Shown here piece after piece: positions 1-10,356 of a stretch of 64,000 nucleotides of DNA (position 1 is the first letter of the stretch; each line of letters opens with the position of its first letter). Source of the DNA: Macrolepiota albuminosa (Eukaryota > Basidiomycota > Agaricomycetes > Agaricales > Agaricaceae); the NCBI GenBank assembly GCA_027475525.1, contig JAMWFC010000116.1:2479826-2543825 (forward strand), written 5' to 3'. The notes under the pieces are model-generated. The model ran no database searches and was not told the DNA's origin. It saw nothing but the letters and a program-made list of their open reading frames with translations. A program made the position numbers and the translations under genes.

Positions 1-1431
1 GTCGGGCATCTGAATAGCCAGCGATAGTAGATTGGGACATAGGTACAAGCTGAGATGACGACAACTTAATTTGAGTAAAATGGAAATTTTTATATCAAGT
101 ATGAGGATGAGACGATAATATGTCTCATCCTGCACCCGAGCCCCTAAACTAGATTTGCCCGAGAAGGAAAGTTGGAAAGTACCCGCCTTATCTCACGCTG
201 GGCTAGCCGGCAAGGCACATAACCTCAGCTTACAGTAAGTCCTCGATTGCAAAATGACCGTCACACTAAAGGAGCTGTAACAAAATATCAAGTTATATTT
301 TATTTTTGGAGACCCCTTCGTTGTGAAGCATTGATTGCAGAGCAAACATAAAGATCTGGAAACTTGAAAGCGCAATGACAATACTGTTGTGGACCTGCCT
401 ATTGAGCTGTGCTTTACTGTTTTCCTTCCTTCGAAAAAAGCCCACAGTGTCAAAATGCTTCCGGAAGTATGTCTGTCATGGGAGCAAATTCCATCCTCGC
501 GAGAATTTTCTCAAGTATTGAAAACTACATGCGAAAGAACAAGTACTTAATAGGCAATTTATGGACACCAAACAAAGGACTAATGAAACAATGTGAACCA
601 TGCTCTAGGTGTAATTTAGTACACTTTTTAGATGAGGAAGGTTCTGGTTCTGCGCACATGTGGTATATCTGTGGCAATGCTCTAGGTGTAATTTAGTACA
701 CTTTTTAGATGAGGAAGGTTCTGGTTCTGCGCACATGTGGTATATCTGTGGCATGTGCGTGATTATGCAAGGAATAGTCATATAGGTTCATAAATAGTCT
801 GAAGTCATTCAGTGGCGCTGCCCAAAAGTCCTGATTTTATCCGACATTTATGTCGCACACGCTAGCCGTGATGTATACGTGTTGTAGATATAACCGCAAT
901 GATCATGTGGAAAAATTCATAACGCTAACTTTGTGAAGGAACGTTATCGGACTTGAAAGTTTTGACAAAGTGCTTTCCAAGTCCGATCACCAAGTTATCA
1001 ACCATCATCTTGGAATTACATGATATGTAATATTTTCTCGCACGAACTTGCTTAGAGATGTCATTTCGCCGAAATATGTATTCCTTTGGCTTGGGTCTCA
1101 TGGCCTCTATCAAGCAATAGACTCTTGATCTGGTTCTGAAGCCGAACCAGCCGTACTGATGGTTAATCGGCTTCGAGATGCGGCTTCAAACATCGGAAAT
1201 TTCGGTGCGGGAAGTCTTTGGAAAGGTATTAAGGACCGTACATGGGCGGAGACGTCTCTGGCACTTCGGGAAATCTTGGAAAACTTGAAATGTCTTCACG
1301 CCCCGGCGACCCCCGACGTCCCTCAAGCACTATGACTCTTCTGTCTTCAGGAAATTACAGCGGCGCGCTCCACAATTGTACAAGTGGTTCTGCCGCCCCT
1401 TGCTTCGATTTCTAACCATATCAAGTTAGAC
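1..1431. other. Gene-poor left edge
   Basis: I see no recognisable gene here. One 58-codon ATG-to-stop reading frame at 1159-1335 (+), beginning MVNRLRDAASNIGNFGAG, has coding-like composition but no family I know, and a stop lies just upstream in frame. It could be an exon of a gene I cannot assemble. A minus-strand frame at 925-1113 is equally anonymous. The stretch also holds the first 77-bp tandem duplication. Confidence 0.4.
601..754. repeat. 77-bp perfect tandem duplication 1
   Basis: Copies start at 601 and 678, in sequence without a recognised gene. Confidence 0.95.
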
Positions 1432-1694
1432 ATGCAAGAAAGAAAGGAATCGCGCTTATTGAGTTGGGTTGAAATCCCCATGACATCGAATCCCACTCAG
1501 TGGACGGTTCATTGCAAAAGTTCGTTTGACCTTATGTTGTCAGTAATCAGGATGGCTCACATTTTGCAAGTTAATGGAGAAATCAAAGGTACAGGAATAG
1601 CCTCGCAGAAGGCGGCCGCTAGGCAGTCCGCGGCTAAGCAGGCTTGTGAGGTTGGTCACTGTCACATTGTAACTTTGCATTTCAACGACTAGGA
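1432..1694 (+). CDS. Small dsRNA-binding motif (dsRBM) protein, 5' end unresolved
   Basis: After removing an intron at 1520-1570 (GTTCGT...GCAAG, 51 nt), the frame reads PTQWTVHCKINGEIKGTG followed by ASQKAAARQSAAKQA. This is the beta2-beta3-alpha2 half of a double-stranded RNA-binding motif: the conserved G-x-G turn, then a KxAxxxAA-type helix. Such single-dsRBM proteins of about 80-100 residues occur in many Agaricomycetes; their targets are not known to me. The intron is needed to restore the motif, which supports the model. A second possible donor (GTGAGG at 1646) or direct read-through both end the protein near 1692-1694. The first in-frame ATG is at 1432, but the frame stays open upstream, so an earlier exon is possible. 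The motif assignment is good; function beyond RNA binding is inference. Confidence 0.6.
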
Positions 1695-2069
1695 AATATA
1701 GGCGATAATGTCGGATTGATCATGAACAAGCCGGCGGAGATTAATGATCTGCTTCTCTATCCTTTGTGCTTTAACTCTGATCAATTAATGACGCCACTCT
1801 ACCTTGTCAGTATCACATCACTGTAACTGCCATGTCCTCGTTTCCCGTGTCGTATGCCTAAGGCATAAGCTTGAAACTTTGGGAGATTCTGCAACCACAG
1901 CAATCTCTTCAATCTCACTCGTTGGAGTTGTGACTCTGCTTATCAACTGTCAAGGAGGCCGCGGACCAGTACTTATTATCCTAGAAGTTGTGTTATCATA
2001 GCGACATAATATCCGAGTGAGCTGAGTCAGAAGTACCTTGTGCTCTGTTCATTTGTTCCCACCACCATA

Positions 2070-4733
2070 ATGCCAGGGTCCTCTGTTGAGAAACTGGACG
2101 CCTTCCTATCGCTGCCGTTGCCATTTGCTACCCCGGCTTCGAAGCGCGATAGCTTCAGGCGCAAGGTCGTGCTTTACCTCGGTTTTATTCTTTGTGGAAT
2201 CTATCTGTGGTGTGACTGGAAGGGAACTTTAAGGGACATCTTTGATAAGGGTAGCTTTACACAGCCGCAACTTTGTGTCCAAACCAATGTCCTTACGCCG
2301 GACAGAAATGGAGTGTTGTGGGACTCGTTGAGCTCAACTGTTGGGACCGAAGCGTTCAAGGCAAAGGCAGTCGAATGGATTAGTGGTGCTGTGAGGGTAC
2401 CGTAAGTGACACATAGATCATAGATAAGTTCTTTCGACCTTGGATGACGCTGACTGGTCTTTAGAACAGAATCATATGATGATATGGGAGAGGTTGGAGA
2501 GGATCCCAGGTGGGATGCGTTCGAACCCTTTCACGATTACCTTTCCAAGGCTTTTCCCTTGCTGTGAGGATTTTCCTTGAAGGATTGAGCCCGTGAACTG
2601 ATGCCTCGGACAGTCACTCGACCCTCACGCTCCGCAAGGTCAATACATATGGCCTCATTTTCACCTGGGAAGGATCAGACGTATGGCTTAAACCACTCGT
2701 TCTGATGGGCCACCAAGGTATCCTTTCCATCACAATCCCCATCCGAATAACGTGTTTTTGACGTGTTCTATAATTTAGACGTAGTTCCCGTCAATTCTGA
2801 AACTGTAGACAAATGGACACATCCGCCGTACTCTGGTTACTTCGATGGTGTGTAAATGCACAATCATATCATGACTCTGTGAGTAATTCGGATACAGGTT
2901 CAAGGGTCTGGGGTCGAGGAAGTTCTGATGACAAGAGTGGACTTATTGGTGCACTGTTAACTTTCCTTTAATTTAATTAAGGGTCTGGGGTCGAGGAAGT
3001 TCTGATGACAAGAGTGGACTTATTGGTGCACTGTTAACTTTCCTTTAATTTAATTCATGGCGCGTAATTGATTTTCTACCAACAGCGCAAGCGTGGAGAC
3101 GCTCATTCAGAGTGGATTCAAGCCGACGCGCACCTTGGTGCTCTCTTTGGCTTTGATGAAGAGATTAGCGGATATCGGGTACGGGAGTTGATACTTTCGT
3201 GGACCTCAAATGCTCACCAGCCTTCAACTTTTCAGGGGGCCAGCAAACTCGCTCAGGCACTCCTTGAGATCTACGGCGAAGATGGTGTTGCTTTCCTTGT
3301 GGATGAAGGCGGTATGTCGGCATTACAATAGGAGATATCGCAACAGTGCTTCACACATTTTCTTCCAGGAGGTTTCACTAAAGAGAACGGTATCGTGATT
3401 GCTACGCCTGGTATCGCTGAGAAAGGATATTTGGATGTCCGTGTTGAAGTCACCGCGCCTGGTGGGCATTCGAGTGTACCACCGAAGCATACTGTGGGTC
3501 CTGTTTCTTCTGTTAAACTGTCTTGACCGGAAAGGTCTCTTTCTTTCTTTCAGAGTATTGGAATGCTTGCCGCATTTCTGGTAGAGTACGAAAGAAAGCC
3601 GTACAAAGCGAAATTGGTCTGAAGTTTCAGAGTATTGGAATGCTTGCCGCATTTCTGGTAGAGTACGAAAGAAAGCCGTACAAAGCGAAATTGGTCTGAA
3701 GTTTCGAACCTCCGTTTTTGCCCTTTTCTGATTTGGCGTTGAAACTTGCAGACGAGACAGAATCCCCTCTATAGGATGCTCCAATGCGTTGCTCAGCATT
3801 CAAAGAGTTGAACGAGGACTACCGCACAGTTATAAAACGCGCAGCTACTTCAGACAAGTATTTAGGACTCCTTGAGAAGGAGGTTCTTAAGAACAATGTA
3901 TATGCAAGCCTGGTTGGCACAACACAGGCAGTCGACATAATCGAGGGTGGTGTGAAGGCCAACGCACTACCAGAAAGAGCGTCGGCTGTCGTTAATCATC
4001 GTATCTCTACTATAAGGTCAGTGCTTTTGAGCCTTGCACAAATTGGCCTTCGAGCTGATGACAGATAGCTCGGTTGACGAAGTCCAAGCTCATGACACTG
4101 AGATTCTCTCACGACTTGCAAAAGAATTCAATCTTTCCTACACTGCTTTTGACAAAGAGTTTTCTATAGAGAATGCACCTTCCGCTGGAAAACTGACACT
4201 CAGTGACGCTTTTGGTACCGCTTTGGAACCTGCACCTGTTACCTCCACGTCTCACCTTCCGCTGGAAAACTGACACTCAGTGACGCTTTTGGTACCGCTT
4301 TGGAACCTGCACCTGTTACCTCCACGTCTCGGATGCCGTCCCTTGGTATCTTCTCTCGGGAACCATTAAAGCGACGTACAACTCCCACCGCTCCCTACAG
4401 GTGCGAACGAAATATTGTGAGCCCTGGTATGCCTTCCGGGAATACTGGTGAGTTTTATCATCATAATTTGGACGATTAATTGTTTTTCCGACACAGATAC
4501 TCGTCATTACTGGAATTTACGAAACATATTTCCGTTACAACACCATAATTCTGGAACGGAAACAAACAGATTGAGCGGTGGCGTACACGCTGTGAACGAG
4601 CGTGCGTATCTTTACTTCTATCCCCTAGTGTGATATATTAATTCTGCTAGACATCGAGATTGATAAGTTTGTGGAAATCATTCGTTTCTTCATCACTCTC
4701 ATCCTCAACACTGACGAAGCTGCAAATTTGTGA
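2070..4733 (+). CDS. M20 family carboxypeptidase S-like metallopeptidase, frameshifted
   Basis: Relative of fungal vacuolar carboxypeptidase S (M20A), a zinc exopeptidase releasing C-terminal residues from peptides. The N-terminus has one hydrophobic segment (KVVLYLGFILCGIYLW) after a short cytosolic tail, as in membrane-anchored CPS. Spliced exons then give LVLMGHQDVVPV (metal-binding His and catalytic Asp), WGRGSSDDKSGLIG (bridging Asp), FGFDEEISG (catalytic Glu and ligand), PGGHSSVPP, and a C-terminus with HHNSG and GGVHAVNEHIEIDKF. At least five places need a single-base shift to keep the family sequence: near 3147, 3803, 4330, 4400-4410 and 4530, each at a short homopolymer. Three 77-bp duplications also lie inside. 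It is either a recent pseudogene or, more likely given the surrounding assembly signs, a gene damaged by consensus errors. The start at 2070 gives the anchored N-terminus. Stop TGA is at 4731. Confidence 0.8.
2902..3055. repeat. 77-bp perfect tandem duplication 2
   Basis: Copies start at 2902 and 2979. It doubles the carboxypeptidase exon coding WGRGSSDDKSGLIG together with the following donor site. Confidence 0.95.
3548..3701. repeat. 77-bp perfect tandem duplication 3
   Basis: Copies start at 3548 and 3625. It doubles an intron acceptor and most of the next carboxypeptidase exon. Confidence 0.95.
4176..4329. repeat. 77-bp perfect tandem duplication 4
   Basis: Copies start at 4176 and 4253, wholly inside a carboxypeptidase exon, so it shifts the frame. 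Confidence 0.95.
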
Positions 4734-4890
4734 TTCAGTGTAATAAAATACAATCTATCTTAGGAGATAAGAGACACGGAGGTAGATAGCAGAATTGTAA
4801 CATTGTAACATAGTGTAAATAACAATTGATGGTGAAATACTGTGGTTTGATTAGTATATTGAGTAGTGTGTCTGAATAATGGTGAAATTT

Positions 4891-5634
4891 CTAGGCTTGC
4901 GATAGGCAGGATGAATGATTCTCTGTATGCCATACTGACACACATTCCGCATTTGGGCAACATCCAAGCATGTCTGCGACAAATGCATCACTTGCTCCAT
5001 AGATAAAGAGTTTCTTTACGTGGCATAGGGAATAGGCTTCACCCTCTGTTTCCTCTAATGGCGGGCGATCTTGCCTTTGATGCGTTACCCGGAGAGCATT
5101 GCCTAGTGATAGCGTGTTGCTGTCGGAGAACGAAATCTCAAGGTTCGTCACCTGCTCCGGGAAACAAGCCAGTCGCCAACAATCAAAGATATCGTCGAAA
5201 CCCATGTTTTCGTACTCGATGCGCAGAGTGCGGAGGTTTGGGACATCCATGATCCCATCGAGGAAATAAAGGAGGTTCGATAGGGTCTCTCCCATAGGAT
5301 TCTCCTGATACCCGTCATCTTCCTTGCGAGTGCCGCCGTTGGCAATGGTCGAAGGTATTTTGACAGTGATGGATTGACATGTTATATGAGGCCGTGATTG
5401 ACCGTCTTGTTGTAGAGGATAGCCAGCCAAGGCTGCCATGTACTTTGAAAGGTAGGATGAGCAGGGGATATGTACGTCGCGGAGAGAGATGCGGGTAAAG
5501 AGTGCCTTCCAGGTAGAGTCTACCAGCAGGAAAGAGGTCATGAGGTGGATTCGGTCATCATTGGACAAGGAGGATGTCCATGCTTCTGAGATAATCTTTT
5601 CGAGCAATTCAGTAGGCAGCAGAGGAGTGTGCAT
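4891..5634 (-). CDS. F-box-like domain protein
   Basis: Single-exon gene of 247 residues. The N-terminus (LPTELLEKIISEAW, then SFLLVDSTWKALFTRISLRDVHI) has the layout of the degenerate F-box seen in large lineage-specific families of Agaricomycetes: a Leu-Pro start, an aliphatic helix, and a W-ALF-R-I/V-L segment. The rest is Leu-rich without a repeat I can name (LRTLRIEYENMGFDDIFDCW, VKKLFIYG). Family members are expected to link a substrate to SKP1-cullin E3 ligases; the substrate cannot be read from sequence. ATG at 5632-5634 is the only start that keeps the F-box. It is divergent from ARP8 with about 246 bp between starts. Confidence 0.7.
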   Translation of the reverse strand: MHTPLLPTELLEKIISEAWTSSLSNDDRIHLMTSFLLVDSTWKALFTRISLRDVHIPCSSYLSKYMAALAGYPLQQDGQSRPHITCQSITVKIPSTIANGGTRKEDDGYQENPMGETLSNLLYFLDGIMDVPNLRTLRIEYENMGFDDIFDCWRLACFPEQVTNLEISFSDSNTLSLGNALRVTHQRQDRPPLEETEGEAYSLCHVKKLFIYGASDAFVADMLGCCPNAECVSVWHTENHSSCLSQA

Positions 5635-5880
5635 GGTGGTGGATACTTAGGCTTGATAAACACTTAGGCTTGATAAACATACGAATTTATACGGACGACA
5701 AATAGGACTGTGAGACAGCCGGAACTTGGTGAGACCAGGCTAGGAGGGGCATGAGTGGGTCATGAGCGTCAGTGGGTCATGTTTCAGTTCCTCAGAGGGG
5801 TCAGCGAAGGGGACACCCTATCAGATGCCATTTTTGGAACGCGTTCTGTTTGCACTTGTACCTTCCCACCTCAAGCCACT
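5635..5880. promoter_or_regulatory. Divergent promoter region, F-box gene / ARP8
   Basis: This 246-bp spacer separates the two divergent start codons, so the promoters of both genes must overlap here. It contains a perfect 17-bp tandem repeat (5645-5661 and 5662-5678) and a repeated GTGGGTCATG at about 5756 and 5772. I see no clear TATA box. Confidence 0.5.
5645..5678. repeat. 17-bp tandem repeat
   Basis: Two adjacent perfect copies of ACTTAGGCTTGATAAAC, just upstream of the F-box gene. The period of 17 differs from the 77-bp class. Confidence 0.9.
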
Positions 5881-8707
5881 ATGCCTCGAGGAATTCCCAA
5901 TGCCAGAAGGGACGATACTGGCTTTCGCTACACAACTTTCCATGTACCCCTCGTGTATGTCAAGTCATCCTTCTCATTAAAAGTCTGAATTCATACACTG
6001 CATGGCAGTGCGAATCCGAAGCATATGAGTACAACCTACCTCAAGTCAGAATCGCAGACTCTTTGGGCAAGAAATGCCAAGAACAAGGCAGCTGAGGAAA
6101 ATCTGCCTACTGAGTCAAGGTCAGCGGCATATCGCTGCCCAACGTGGCTGAGTGTAAGATATGACCTCTGTGTTAGCACAGGCGCGGCTCTCAAGTGATC
6201 GTAATACACCCCGGTTCGCGCTCCATGCTCATTGGGAAAGCATCAGATGTATCTCCCACGTCAGTGCCCAACGTTGTCGCTCGAAAGTGCAAACACTCTG
6301 TCCCCGAATTCGTCAGAGTACAGGGAATTACGCGGCCTCGTAAACAGAACTGCGGTACAGGCGAAGAACTCGCAGAAAAGGACCCAGTAAGCTATTTATT
6401 CTCCTAGTACATTGCATCATTGCAATGCGGTTCATAGTTCGACGAGAAGATTTCAGCTATTAGCGTCTCTTTACGCGATAGAATGAAGTTCTATAAACTA
6501 CGCGTAACACAGAATGCGACTACGATCGCTTCGACTTTCAATGAACAATTCAAGCCAGAAATAATTGCAGAATATAATGATCCATTCCGCGTCGAATGGA
6601 CAGAAAAGGTGTCTGACGAAGATGTGTACTTTGGTGAAAAAGTGAGCAATTCAAGGGCAAGGTTATCGACTCAATATTACTACGCCTAACAGGCTCTGCG
6701 GTTAGCTGACCCACATAAAGCTGGGTACGCGTTACGGTATCCGATCTATGCCGCAAACTTCAACCTGCGTGACTACCATTCTGTTCAAGTCGTCTTGAGT
6801 GATCTGGAATTGATCATACGGTCAACTTTGAAAGAGAAGTTGCACGTGGATTCAAAGGATTACAAAGTGTGTAGATGGCGTTGATATTCTTCCTGCCTGA
6901 CGTGACATTATTTAAGGATTATTCTGTGGTACTTGTAATCCCTGACAATTATGACCGAACATATGTTCGAGAATTTGTTAATATGTTGCTCGTAACTATG
7001 GGTTTCAAGCAGATTTGTGCCCAACAGGTGAGAGAACATATGTTCGAGAATTTGTTAATATGTTGCTCGTAACTATGGGTTTCAAGCAGATTTGTGCCCA
7101 ACAGGTGAGAGTTGACTTTCTCAGTTCATTTGGTAGATATAATCGTTTTATATAGGAGTCATTAGCAGCAGCCTATGGAGCTGGCATTTCAAATGCATGT
7201 GTCGTCAATATTGGCGCTACCACAACAACTGTTGCCTGTGTTGACGAGGGTATGGTGTTGGCTGACACAAGGTATGACTTGATTTGTTATACTATCATTC
7301 GTTAAAACTCAACAATACAGGATGTCCCTAAATATCGGAGGCGACGATATTACTGAATTTTTGTATGTTCTTTTAAAAAGGATTAACTTTCCCTATCGAG
7401 ACTTGGACCTCAATTTCTCCTATGACTGGAAGGTCATGGAAGACCTTAAAAGTCGTTTGTGTACCCTCTCAGAGGTGAGTTAGTTTTGGTCCAATATGGT
7501 CAATTTGATTGGACTCCTCCAGGCTGATGTTGCTCTTAACCTGTATGATTTCGTTGTGAGACGGCCGGACCGTCCTACTGAGAAATATGGTCTGCGTGCT
7601 TACGACGAGATTATTCTCGCTCCAATGGCACGTTTTTTTAAGACCGTGAACAGGGATGTCATGCTAATAGTGAATATTTCAGTGTTTGTTTGAGCCCCGA
7701 GTTATTGAATTCGACAAGAAGCGGTTGGGTTTCAGCTACCCCTCTTCCAAAAATGTCACTGAAGAGATTGTTGATCACCAAACCGACCGTGTCGTAAGTT
7801 CACTCACGATTGTGGTGAATGCTTCTTTTGTATAAGCTTTGGCCACAGACAAATGCTATGATGATATCGACACAACACCTTATGCCTGCAACCATTCCTC
7901 CAGACTCTCCAACCAACCAAAATCAGGGTGCAGGAAATACCTCTCTTCCTGGTAATGTCCATGACACGACCGACATATCGAGCCGTATGAACTGATAAAC
8001 TTCTAGGCACTAACACACCTGTGGAGCCTGATCCACAGGCCATTGTAGTAGATGAACCAGAAACAGTGCCGATGGTTACAGTTAATGGGACAGACGTTGA
8101 TGGTCAAGACGAAAGCAAAATGCCGCCTTCAAATCGAACCCCAACTGCCGAGGCGGGCACGAATAACGCAGGACCGAATCAGATTTCACAATCACCTGCT
8201 GGTGAATCCTCAATCGACATCATTTTCGAGGCAAGTAAACTACCCTTAGACGTCGCAATCTTCAACAGCGCACGTGCCGCGGGGGGTGACGAGAAAATCC
8301 GCAAATACCTGCAGGCGGTCCTAGTCATTGGTGGCGTGGCTCATACTCCGGGTATGGGGCACGCTCTCGAAAGTAGGTTCGTGCCGTAATTCTATGCATG
8401 CTTCGCGGGAGTGAGGTTGGTGATCAACTTATTTTCTCGTCGCAGGCTTCAGGCGATCGCGACGCCGTTAGTGCCAAACATGGAAAAGGTTCAGATCATT
8501 CCTCCCCCGAAGGAGGTAGACCCAGTCGTGTTAGCATGGAAGGGGGCCGGGGTTCTTGGGAAAATGGATGGTGTATCTGACCTCTGGGTGACCCAGGCGG
8601 ATTGGGTAGGTCTATTTTTTTTTTGCCTCGGCTCTTACGGTCATTAATCTCGACCCTAGGATATCTTGGGTATGCGTGCCCTGAAGGAACGTTGTTTCTA
8701 TCTGTAA
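5881..8707 (+). CDS. ARP8: Actin-related protein 8 (INO80 chromatin-remodelling complex)
   Basis: Nuclear actin fold protein; in fungi ARP8 sits with ARP4 and actin on the HSA helix of INO80 and helps the remodeller bind nucleosomes and linker DNA. The spliced protein is about 720 residues over eleven or more exons. It starts MPRGIPNARRDD and keeps family landmarks: NPKHMSTTYLKSESQ, VIVIHPGSRSMLIGKASD, VSLRDRMKFYKLRVTQNA with FNEQFKPE, DYSVVLVIPDNYDRTYVREF, NIGATTTTVACVDEG (phosphate-loop region), LAPMCLFEPRVIEF, and a C-terminus LGMRALKERCFYL. A low-complexity insertion (about 7870-8220) precedes the last actin-like part, as in other fungal ARP8. Splice sites are regular except one GC-AG intron at 7628-7682. 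With one copy of the 77-bp duplication at 6957 removed, the frame is intact throughout. Stop TAA is at 8705. Confidence 0.93.
6957..7110. repeat. 77-bp perfect tandem duplication 5
   Basis: Copies start at 6957 and 7034. It doubles the end of an ARP8 exon and its donor; either donor gives the same protein if one copy is dropped. Confidence 0.95.
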
Positions 8708-9218
8708 GGACTAGATTTGGTATGGTGGGATGTAGAATTTTACTGGCGCTAGAAGACTTTCTGGTGATTGGCTTCTTCGCGGCTTGACACGCGCCCAGAG
8801 ATGTAACGTAGTGCTGCTGGTAATAAGCATATCGATCTATAAGTACAAGTAAAATGAAATGGCGCAAAAGAATGAAACCAGAAGTGATAGGAATGAATAT
8901 AGCAATGTGCACAGTGTTGGAGTGATGGATGATATGTATTGATGATCGAGTGTGTCTATGGACCATAAGGGTAGGTCACCTACAGATTCACATGCGCGGA
9001 TGTTACCAGATGGTGGCATGCATACAATGAACCGCGGGAAGGGATTGGATCGAACATGACAGAGATTAAGGCGCAGATTGTAATATATGAGATAAGTATA
9101 CGCAAGGAATGATTATGATGATCGATTGTCCTTGAAATGCAGATAAAGATGGAGTAAGTGTCATGAAATCTCGATCGAGGAACCGAGGGCGTAGATGGTG
9201 GTACATTCGCGTCGATGC
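8708..9218. other. Convergent intergenic region, ARP8 / RING gene
   Basis: About 510 bp between two stop codons; presumably the 3' UTRs of both genes. I see no further gene or repeat. Confidence 0.5.
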
Positions 9219-10356
9219 TCAGACGCCGAGCTTTTGCTTCAATTCTCGAAAGTCTTGGGAACTCAGGTTCGCCCAGTCCCTCGCTATGCGATTCATCTCT
9301 CGTTTCCCTTCGCTAAGAGCGGAAGTCAGTGTTTGTGAGTGGAATGGAAATGGCGGGTCGACTTGCCTCTCCCTTTTCAGCCATTCCGTTCTTGTAAATC
9401 CACCCTCTCTCCAGCCAGCTATATCCGCGTTCTCGTCCACCTTCTCATCTGCATCCTTTGATACTTCTTTCTTCCGACTGCAGCTGGCCCAGCCTGAACC
9501 CCAACCACCTTCGCTGTCCTCCCTCTTGACAACCAGGGTACTCGAGGGTGCACATCGAAGTTTCTCGATCAGTGATTCACAGACAGCGGCAACAGTCCTG
9601 TTTGGAACAAAGGGAAAAGTAGTATCTGGGCGCGGAATGCGATCAGGTGTGATGACAAGTAAGCTGCGGCACATAGGGCAGTCGACGGATTCATGCCATG
9701 CCCCACAGTGGAAGTGTAGTCGAGAGAAGAACCACTTGAGGATACATAGAGCACAGAAAGTATGTCCGCACTGACCCGGATTGAGGGTATATGGGTGTGC
9801 CAGAATCTCACAGCATCTTGAATGTGTTGGATACGGACCTAAAGAAGGCAAGTTCGCACTTACAATGCACAGGTAAAATGTTCTTCCAAATGAGCCAGGG
9901 ACGCTACTGCCTCCCGTTCGGCAATTTGAGACAGCACGAGAGATGCCTCAGCCTCTTTTTTCATTAATTGAAGTGCTCTCTCATCCAGTTCGACTGCTCT
10001 GCGTTTGTAATCAAGCTCATTCTTAAGTAGAGCCTTCTCTCGTTTTATGAGCTCGACAGGGGTGATTCGTCTGGACCTTCGAAGGTCAGAGGAGGATGGT
10101 TGTGGTTTCACCAAAGGTTCCGGTTCATCATCATTTACGCATAGTGGGGTGCGTGCATTGGCAGCTTGCTTGCGTTTTTTGTGTCTCGAAGGGACAGCGC
10201 CTGTCTCCGGGGGTTGAGTGGGGGCGTCTTGAGGGAGTACTGAGATAAAATGAATGGAAATCGGCAGTGCAGCAAAGACAAACCATTGTTTTTGTTGAGT
10301 CGAGACGAGCGACGAGTTGTGCGCGTCGTAGTGGAGAACACGGGAGTTTTTGGCAT
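9219..10356 (-). CDS. C3HC4 RING-finger protein
   Basis: Three exons on the minus strand (10356-10284, 10239-9864, 9816-9219) give 348 residues. The N-terminus is basic (MPKTPVFSTTTRTTRRSSRL, later RHKKRKQ), a probable nuclear localisation signal. A coiled-coil-like stretch follows (ELIKREKALLKNELDYKRRA, then ALQLMKKEAEASLVLSQIAE). It runs directly into a RING: CALCCEIL, a loop, then CGHTFCALC and finally CPMC. The intron 9817-9863 is what restores the C-x2-C pair, so the splice is well supported. The long insert between the second and third ligand pairs is unusual but common in basidiomycete RINGs. It is likely an E3 ubiquitin ligase; partner and substrate are unknown. The C-terminal 80 residues are low complexity. 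Confidence 0.8.

Noticed and set aside
409..696. 95-codon plus frame at the left edge
   Set aside because: It crosses a 77-bp duplication and shows no domain or codon pattern.
3323..3799. 158-codon minus-strand frame
   Set aside because: It is antisense to carboxypeptidase exons and exists partly because of the duplicated 77-mer.
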